A stretch of DNA of 64,000 nt from Talinum fruticosum (Eukaryota; Streptophyta; Magnoliopsida; Caryophyllales; Talinaceae), in NCBI GenBank assembly GCA_021018815.1, contig JAITYX010000045.1, forward strand, positions 1,054,001-1,118,000. The letters are read 5' to 3'. How positions within the stretch are numbered: the stretch's first letter is position 1; every line of letters begins with the position of its first letter. Shown piece by piece: positions 56,619-64,000 of the stretch. Made by a program: the position numbers and the translations under genes. The notes beneath the pieces were generated by a model. That model had not been told where the DNA came from and ran no database searches. It worked only from the letters and a program-made list of their open reading frames with translations.

Positions 56619-59600
56619 TCAAATATCTGAGAAAACAGAAAATAAGTTGCCCTGGATGTAATCATTGTCCACCAAACTGACCAAGTAGTAGCTGTTTTGA
56701 ACCTGAAAAAATGGTGTACAAATGTCAGACAAAAGCACAAGTCCTTAGAAGAGTAGTAAGGTCATATCAATAGGAAATAGTGGCAAGTAGAGAGCCAAGA
56801 GTGGCGATGGGGGCAGATGAGGAAAAATCAGGTCTGGTTTAATTTAAACTGGATAGATTGAATAACACATAATGTCTAATACTCGTTTTGTTTCACATCA
56901 GACAAACAGGATGAGGCTAAATTTTTGGTCAAATCTGGATTAATATAGAAACTGTGCAAATATTAACTCCGTATTTGAAATTTGGTCAAGTTTTCAAATA
57001 CAACACCCTTTTTCCCCTAATCAGAAAAAATATTGGTTAACACTCCTAGTTAGAGGACTGTGGGCAGGGGCAGGGGGAATAAGTCAGAGGACAAACCTCT
57101 TCAAGTAATTTCTTGGAGGGGTCAACATCTAGGTACAAATTAGCCCAAGACCTAGACCATATCTCAAATGCCTCATCCTTCCAGACAATAAAGCTGGCTG
57201 GATCCACGACAGTTGGTTGGATGATCTCCTTGGCAGGGAACACACCCCACGTTACGGCATTGACATCAGATTTGCCGATATTGGAGATCCAATCCTCCCC
57301 TCCTTTGTTCACAGCCATGTGCGTGATCGATGTGAATGCCTTGCATTTCTCAACAAGAGCGTTTAACTTCTCCTTTGAGCAAAAGAACTCCACATAGGCC
57401 TTCTGGTATACATATCCACCAGGACCACCCCATCCTGCACAGAAATGATCATGAACATCAGAGCATGCTCATTAATCGAAAATTTTGGGTAACCCTAAAA
57501 TGCTCACTCATGTTTAAGTAAAGAACACCCTGGAAGGCGTTGAAAGAGAAAATGAACAGGACAGAATGACTAGAGCAAATGAAGTTGTATATTTTGCTTT
57601 TTTAATGGCATTTCAGGATTGTAGCCTATAGCAAACCAAAAACTGCGAATGACAGACCCCTCTAATTTCGTTTTGAGTCGTCCTTCAATCCACCAAGAAA
57701 ACTACTCGAGATCTTTGAACAACAGCATCTAGATGATAGGAAGACACATGCACGTGCACGCGTGCACACACTCTCAAGCACAAAACTAGAAGGGGGAGGG
57801 GGAATGCAAGTTACATCAGGGCCATGAAAAAGGGGAACACTGTATCATAATAGATGAGTTGGACGGGTGTAAGGGAGAGGGGGACCTACCTACAGTGGGG
57901 GAGTCAGATCTTTCTCCGTTAACTGCTGGTTGGCTATTGACCGTGAGAAAGCCCTTCATATTTATATTGGCCAAATGTTCATCTATGATCTTTGTTTCTG
58001 GCTGAAGGCCGTCTAGTTCAGACCAAGGATTGCTTTTCAACTTACCAAGACAGTAGTTCTTGAATAACTGAAATGCAAACAAAGTGGCAATCATTAAAAT
58101 TTAGTTACTATCATTCAATCAATAATCATCTACAGCAGATGCAGATGCAGATTCTACCTCATGTATATCCTCAACACTTTTTAGTGGGACAACCCACTCT
58201 GCTTGAAGCTTCTTATCACGTGCACGAGGCTTCATAAACTATCAAGGAAATCAAATTGTGCATATTTTTAGTATCAAACAGAAAAAATATGCTGGCATCA
58301 GGTATCTCAATTTCTTTACTTAAATAAGAACATCTAAGGTAGCAGCGCAGAGGTACATGCTCAAGGCCCCAGCAGCAAAAAAGGTTCTGAAGGCTTCTCT
58401 GAGCAAGTTCATAATGAATCACAGTGAAGCATTTTAACATGTAGGGCCATGTGAAGAAATACCACGATTAACATTAAGGATTTTTTTAATAAGGAAAAGC
58501 AAATAATATATATATATATATATATATACACAACAGGATGGATGCAAAGCAAGCATCCTACAAAAGGACAATGTACATCCAATACGCAGACTATCCACAA
58601 AATCTACAATATCAGAAGAAGATTGGCAAAAATTGCCACTATCCCAAAAGTGGAGAGTCTTGATAATCTTATCCTTAAAGCGCTAAAGAAATGTCTCCAC
58701 TCCCTCGAAGACTCTCCTATTTCTCTCATGAATAACATTAAGGACTGATTGCTCACAACCTTTTCATGAAGCATGAGTATTAATGAACTCCCAGCACAGA
58801 CAACAATGCCCATGCAAGGTCTATGCAAAATTGTTAAGAGCAATAAACTCCATTTTCTTCGATAACATGACTCTAGATAAGTATTTAACCTCAGATATAT
58901 TCATAAAATTGTAACTTACATGGGAATATGGCAGGAAATTGTACACACACTATAAGGTCTGGTGAATACGTGAAAGAGTATGCAAAAAATGCATCAAGTT
59001 AACTGTCTTCAAGATAACGATGCAGAGAGGTCTTACACAAGGACATGACAAAATGCAGTTCTGGTCCTTCTAGATCTACTCAGACACCATTGGTAAGGCA
59101 TCCAGAAAGACCCGGGTCTTTAAGAGTACACATTTTTCTTAAGTGAAAGGATCTTAGCATGATGGTGCTTCTGTTTGGGTACAAACACAATCAATGCCAG
59201 TACAGAAAACGCACAGATTGGCTATTCTTCACGGCTTGTATTCAAATTTCTGTCACTCTCACCCCAAAGGATGTGATTTTGAAAAACAGGACTGGATAAC
59301 TAAAAGCAAGAAAAATGCCTTTCACAGCTTCAAGCTAACAATGATAATCAAATCAACAGACACAGGATTTGGAGAAAACGCACAGATTGGCTATTCTTCA
59401 CAGCTTGTATTCAAATTTCTGTCACTCTCACCCCAAAGTATGTGACTTTGGAAAACAGGACTGGATAATTAAAAGCAAGAAAAATGCCTTTCACAGCTTC
59501 AAACTAACAATGATAATCAAATCAACAGACACATGATTTGGGGAAAACGCACAGATTGGCTATTCTTCACGGCTTGTATTCAGATTTCTGTCACTCTCAC

Positions 59601-62600
59601 CCCAAAGGATGTGAATTTGAAAAACAGGACTGGATAATTAAAAGCAAGAAAAATGCCTTTCACAGCTTCAAGCTAACAATGATAATGACAGAGAGAGGAG
59701 AGTTGGACTGATCAGCTCTATCATAGATTGTGTTAACAGAAGGTCTTATATGCACCTGGGAGTATCTGTTCCTCGCCATATGTTAACAGAAGTTGGACGA
59801 ATAGGAAAATAAGGGGAATTTTGTAGGCCTAATCTCTCTCTCTCTCCTGGGAGTATATGCTACCAAGAGCATTTAAGAATTTGCATTGTGTTAACATACA
59901 AGTGAATTCTCAACTGCTAGCTAAACAAAATAAAGCAAGCCAAACCACACTGCCATATAGGGACTTTTAATATATAGCAAAAACAATTGCCTTTAGTCAT
60001 GATTAGTAGGCAAGGATAATCTCAATCACCTGATGGTCACTCAAAGCTCCATAAGAAGCATTACGGCAATCACCCCATCGCCCATGTGGGTATTGCTCCC
60101 ATCCCAATGTCCGTGTGATATAGCTTTTTGGACGATTAGCCCTGAATTCAATCAGCAAGAACATGAAACAAATGAGTAAACACAAGATCATGAGACCCTA
60201 ACTGAAACCTTAATTACATCAATTACCCTCCACTCGTTGAGGATAAGAAATTTAACGAATTTTCTGTACCAGAATATAGGTCGAACATCTTCTTTAACTC
60301 GGTTAACATTTGCAGGACGTTTCCAAGGTAAGGACCTTTGAATTTTGAATTCTTCGATCAATCCGAGATTCTGCATCAATGATTTTGAGGTTATAAATAA
60401 AGGTAACAGATGAAACAAATGGTTCCAAATAATAATGACAGGTTGGGAAGTAACCAGCAATATTGCTAAGGCAGATTTCTCCATATTCAGAGTGTAAAGA
60501 TGCAACTGTTTGATTCCACTAGCCAAAATCTTCTTGCACATTTCAGTTCCAAGGTGAATCCCGTAGGCTCTCACAGCCTCTTCATTGTCTTTAATTGGCT
60601 CCAATGCATCAGTGATCTCTTGAGGAATCTACAATATTTCACCAGCTAAAGGTCAATACAAGTTGAGACATAGGATGCGACAATCAAAGTTAATATCAGC
60701 AAGCAATAACAAGTTCATAGCAAAATCTTGATTACAAATCAGAGCAATTGTATACAACTCAAGATGTGAAGATCCTATACCTTTGTTTTACAGAAACCAG
60801 TCATCCGAAGAAAGCCTTTGTAATTGTTAATAGGCATAATGCCAGGAACAATTGGACAAGTTATGCCAATTTGACGACAATCATTGACAAACTTGAGAAA
60901 GTTATCCGTATCATAGAACAGCTGAGTGACTATAAGATCTGCGCCAGCATCCACCTATGACATGTTTTTCCCAGAAAAGGAAAATACAGTATAAGAAGAG
61001 GCAAAAGGCAAGAAGCATTCTGCCAACAAGATTCATGTTATCATATTATTCAGACTGCAATAAGCACTTGTCAAACAACTAGTACAATGTAAGAACTGTA
61101 AAATATATTCTCAAAGAACCCAAAATACAAATCAAAATTTGATTAAAAAACTGGTACATATTTCCTCAAGCATGTAACTCCAAGGTAGCATGTACCAAGA
61201 GGCAAGAGCCAAAAAGCATGCATTTGCACAACAGTAAGCCCTACTTCCCGCTTAAAAGGCAACCTCATAAAACTAAACTGGAATTAAAAAACAGATGTGA
61301 TTGGTTTATCACCACCTCCAACAGAAAATGTTTCAAACAAAACATCAATTTGTTAATAATTGCAAACCTATTTTAACTTAGGCCATGTATACAATGACAT
61401 TAACATAAAAAACAAAATAATTACTTTCGATATTTATTGATTTCAAATGTGCATATCACAGATTGATATTGATAGGATGCACGTGATTCGAATCTCTTCA
61501 CTTGATGCTCTTTTCCTCAAAAACGGCCATAAGATGGTGATTGGATAACATTTCTAACAGATTTTTGCTGTTGGGACCAACAAAATAGTCCGATAGATAA
61601 TGGTCACTACACATAGTTTGGACAAGGGAAGTCACCATCCAGCTAATTTTTACATGATTATTATCATATTCATCCAAGACAAATGACAAAATGATGGTCT
61701 TCTATAAGTTCACTGAAACCAAAACTGTCAACTGTCAAATCTTAAATACTTTGCGAATCCACATCAATAAGCCTTTCAGGCAAAATTGTAGGAAATGAGA
61801 GAGAGTTACCTTTCTCTTCAAGTAAGCAAGATCACTAGCATATCCTTCTGGACTAGCCAAACCATTAGCCCCGATAACATCAGGATGCGCTTCTGAAATT
61901 AAGTTTTTCAACAACTGGTTAGAAACACTAAAGCAAGAGAATGACTTGAAATCACTACTGTGTTCTCTCATTTGGTGCCCACAGCGAAGACTGAAATCTT
62001 CAAAATTTAAAAGCTATAAATCAAACCTGGATAACCAGCAACAGTAATCCCAAAGTATTCCCCGTATTTCGCCTGAATATGATTAACCTGATCATATTAT
62101 CATCAAATCAAATCAAACCAAACCCAACCCAAATCAGATCTACTAAAAAAGCACAACCCATTTCCCCATTTCCAATCCAGACCCCCAAAATGTGAGAAAA
62201 ACGGAGAAGAGGACAGAGAAAATTACAAGATCAAGGGCACAAGCGAAGCCGCCCTCAACCTGGACGAACTTGTCCTGGCCATGAGGGGGATCACCACGAA
62301 GAGCAAGCACATTTTGCAATCCATTGGACTTGATAGTATCGAGGGCATGATCGATCTTCTCAACAGGCATATTAGTGCAAGTGAGATGCATCATAGTCTC
62401 AACACAGACGATGTTCTGCATCCGATTAGCGATGTCTAGAGTGAGATCAGCGGTGGATCCGCCGGCACCCCAGGTGATGTCGCAGAATGAAGGGCCATGA
62501 GCCACCATTCTCTCCATCCTCTCGAAGAGATTCTCGACCCCATCTTCGGTCTTTGGAGGGAAGAACTCGAAGGAGAAGAGAGTCCTGTTCTCTGCTTCTG

Positions 62601-62628
62601 CAGCCCTGATCTTCTCTATCACCTTCAT
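56619..62628 (-). CDS. MTHFR: Methylenetetrahydrofolate reductase, 11 coding exons, 595 aa
   Basis: Reduces 5,10-methylene- to 5-methyl-tetrahydrofolate using FAD and NAD(P)H, supplying methionine synthesis. Plant enzymes are cytosolic, NADH-preferring and not AdoMet-inhibited (family knowledge). Minus-strand coding exons: 62628-62227, 62087-62027, 61892-61810, 60954-60781, 60628-60455, 60370-60270, 60141-60030, 58238-58158, 58067-57890, 57434-57097, 56702-56619. Every junction is GT..AG, and the total of 1,788 bases keeps one frame. Residues 1-300 form the catalytic barrel: [13 protein letters not shown] with catalytic Glu21 (equivalent to E. coli Glu28), [30 protein letters not shown] with flavin-site Asp113, [12 protein letters not shown]. 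The C-terminal eukaryotic domain includes [27 protein letters not shown] text, [14 protein letters not shown] and [12 protein letters not shown], ending [19 protein letters not shown]. Length matches plant MTHFR (about 592-595). The start is the first ATG after a pyrimidine-rich leader. It appears fully intact. Confidence 0.96.
58506..58528. repeat. (TA)n microsatellite in MTHFR intron 7
   Basis: About eleven TA units, in the large intron between the exons at 60030-60141 and 58158-58238. Confidence 0.9.
59210..59687. repeat. ~169-bp tandem repeat, three copies, MTHFR intron 7
   Basis: Copies begin at 59210, 59380 and 59548 with CGCACAGATTGGCTATTCTT. The third is truncated near 59687. The units differ by only a few substitutions, pointing to recent duplication. 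The ORF at 59194-59445 is a by-product. Confidence 0.92.
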
Positions 62629-62780
62629 TTTGGAATTTCTCTCTCCCCAATCTGTCTCTTTCTCTCCCTCTTTCCGGGATTCTTGATTGAATTGAGATGT
62701 GGGAAGAGGAGAGACAGAGAGAGGAGTGAAGCGGCAGTAGGCACTAAGGAGCAGCAGAGGAAAGAGAGGGAAGGAAAGCT

Positions 62781-62787
62781 TAATATA
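62781..62787 (-). promoter_or_regulatory. MTHFR: Candidate MTHFR TATA box
   Basis: TATATTA on the minus strand about 155 bp upstream of the ATG. The presumed leader (about 62,629-62,755) is rich in CT/GA runs, as in many plant 5' UTRs. Confidence 0.45.
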
Positions 62788-62799
62788 GGAGGGAGGGGG

Positions 62800-63640
62800 G
62801 TGGGCGAGTGAGTGTGATGGTTATATCAGATTTGATTTTTCTTTTTTTTTTTTCAAAGAACTGAAGTGATTTTTCATATTTGTTTAATCTATTACACCAA
62901 CTCCCGAATAGAAGTACTGCACCAAATTTGATGAAATGTCTGCTTTTGCGTTCTCACTCTCATCCAAAAAAGAATCAGATCCACACAAAAAAATGGAAAA
63001 CAAAAACAAAAAGGAATAATTAAGGGGCCGCTCCTGGGTAGGTTGGCACTTGGTGCACTGTCGATGGACTATTTTGCCCCTCAATTGGCTGACCCAGCCC
63101 ATTGGCCAAGCCAATATTCTTTTTCTTTTTAAGGAGACTGATAAGTAAGCTCGTATAAGGGTCCATATCTCGTAAAAACACCCAAGTGAGGGAAAGCACG
63201 GGGGCGAAGTAGGAATAAGAGAGAAACTCCTAATGCCTCTAGTGTTGACAACGGACTTTTTGGGAGGTAGGTGGGGAGAAGTGGAAAGGGGTAGAAGGGG
63301 TGGGACGAAATGAGATTTTTCAAGAAAGAGTAGGATTTAGAGTGTGCGAAAAAACTCAAAATTGAAAAATCAGTTAATTAGAAATTTTTTTTAAAAAAAA
63401 CAGTTTGGTTAACTGAACCTAAAAAAGTTTCGATTTTAAGTTTGGTTTCAATTCAACGATTCGAATATATGGTTAAGCGAAATTAAAATATTTTTTCTAA
63501 AAAATTTTATTTTGAAAATTAAAAATTATAGGCGTAAAATGTAAGTTTTAAGGAAATATTAAACTTGTGCTTGTTTGAGGCACCATGAGAGAGGTTTTCT
63601 CTTTGGGGGGCAATTCCTCTAATTAGCATTGTTGTCGAAA
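62800..63640. other. MTHFR upstream region
   Basis: No supported gene. T-runs occur at 62,840-62,853, with AT-rich text at 63,360-63,540. A decayed stretch near 63,400-63,480 (TTTCGATTTTAAGTTTGG) recalls AACCGA-rich nonautonomous transposon ends, but no termini are visible. Confidence 0.4.
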
Positions 63641-63805
63641 ATGGCTAAAAGGTGTAGACCGAGGAAGAAGAGGGATCGAGTTGAAATTACTTTGGAAGCT
63701 ATATATATTCGATTGACTATATTTTTATCCGGATCGTGTTACGCAAGTGAAATTGAAATTGTTGAGGTAAATCCTTATTCATCGCATCAATATTTGCCCA
63801 TATGA
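63641..63805 (+). other. Possible ORF start at right edge
   Basis: A 54-codon plus frame begins MAKRCRPRKKRDRVEITLEA, basic at its N-terminus. A GTAAAT donor-like site lies within it at about 63,767. The opening resembles plant LINE ORF1 proteins (MARRGRP-type) but also many basic nuclear proteins. Too little is in the window to decide. Confidence 0.22.
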
Positions 63806-64000
63806 TTCTCGTTGAGGTCATTACGGTTGACGAGGATTTGAATGTTGAGTATGTGGTTACAAAGACGCCTATAGTTACTTGGGTATGTTATTCAACTTAC
63901 TTGTTCCATTATATTCTATTATTTAGGTTCTTGTTTCATTAGATCTTGAGCATTCACTTGTTGATGTAGAGCCACCTCTTATTATTGATCGACCTATGGA

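Noticed and set aside
58506..58528. Regulatory TATA cluster within MTHFR
   Set aside because: Simple (TA)n repeat inside an intron with no start codon or leader nearby.
62497..62811. 104-codon plus-strand ORF antisense to MTHFR exon 1
   Set aside because: Shadow of the conserved MTHFR coding sequence and the GA-rich leader.

Overview
This is repeat-rich plant nuclear DNA, most likely from a dicot, holding one intact host gene. The gene is a canonical multi-exon methylenetetrahydrofolate reductase (MTHFR) on the minus strand at 56,619-62,628. I can place 11 coding exons with GT/AG junctions that join in frame to 595 codons plus stop. No bacterial-type operon, rRNA, tRNA or CRISPR feature was seen. 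The species cannot be named from the sequence alone.

Layout. Positions 1 to about 33,860 are a nested block of minus-strand Ty1/copia elements of one family. Copy A (1-4,826) runs off the left edge and sits inside the gag of copy A' (4,827-7,203). A pseudogene of the plant-mobile-domain (PMD) class lies at 7,280-8,542. Copy B (9,509-21,869) is nearly complete. It carries one foreign solo LTR in its 3' LTR and another in its RNase H/RT region. Copy C (21,870 to about 33,860) is older, is fused to B at a deletion junction, and is interrupted by a 3.2-kb gypsy-type solo LTR and by an opposite-strand solo LTR of the copia family itself. B and C both carry an extra ORF between RNase H and the polypurine tract, each with a TATA box about 165-175 bp upstream of its ATG.

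Positions 33,861-36,640 are unassigned AT-rich DNA. From 36,640 to 46,560 there is a second copia lineage (D), bounded by a hAT-like terminus. Its gag zinc knuckle is split by a young Ty3/gypsy element (37,822-46,102, target duplication ATAAC). That element has gag and protease but no visible RT, RNase H or integrase, and it contains a Helitron candidate (39,292-42,208). A degenerate L1-type LINE with an A18 tail occupies roughly 48,300-52,554. A probable gypsy LTR remnant lies at about 53,376-55,075, followed by an (AT)n tract and the MTHFR gene with its promoter. A possible ORF start lies at the right edge.

Functionally only MTHFR looks intact: it makes 5-methyl-tetrahydrofolate for methionine synthesis. 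The rest is a record of transposition, solo-LTR formation and deletion. One caution applies to it. The copia copies disagree mostly at CTGAG/CTCAG/CAGAG words, often showing CGAG instead, while the MTHFR exons are clean. Some frameshifts in the repeats could therefore be methylation-linked sequencing error rather than true mutation.
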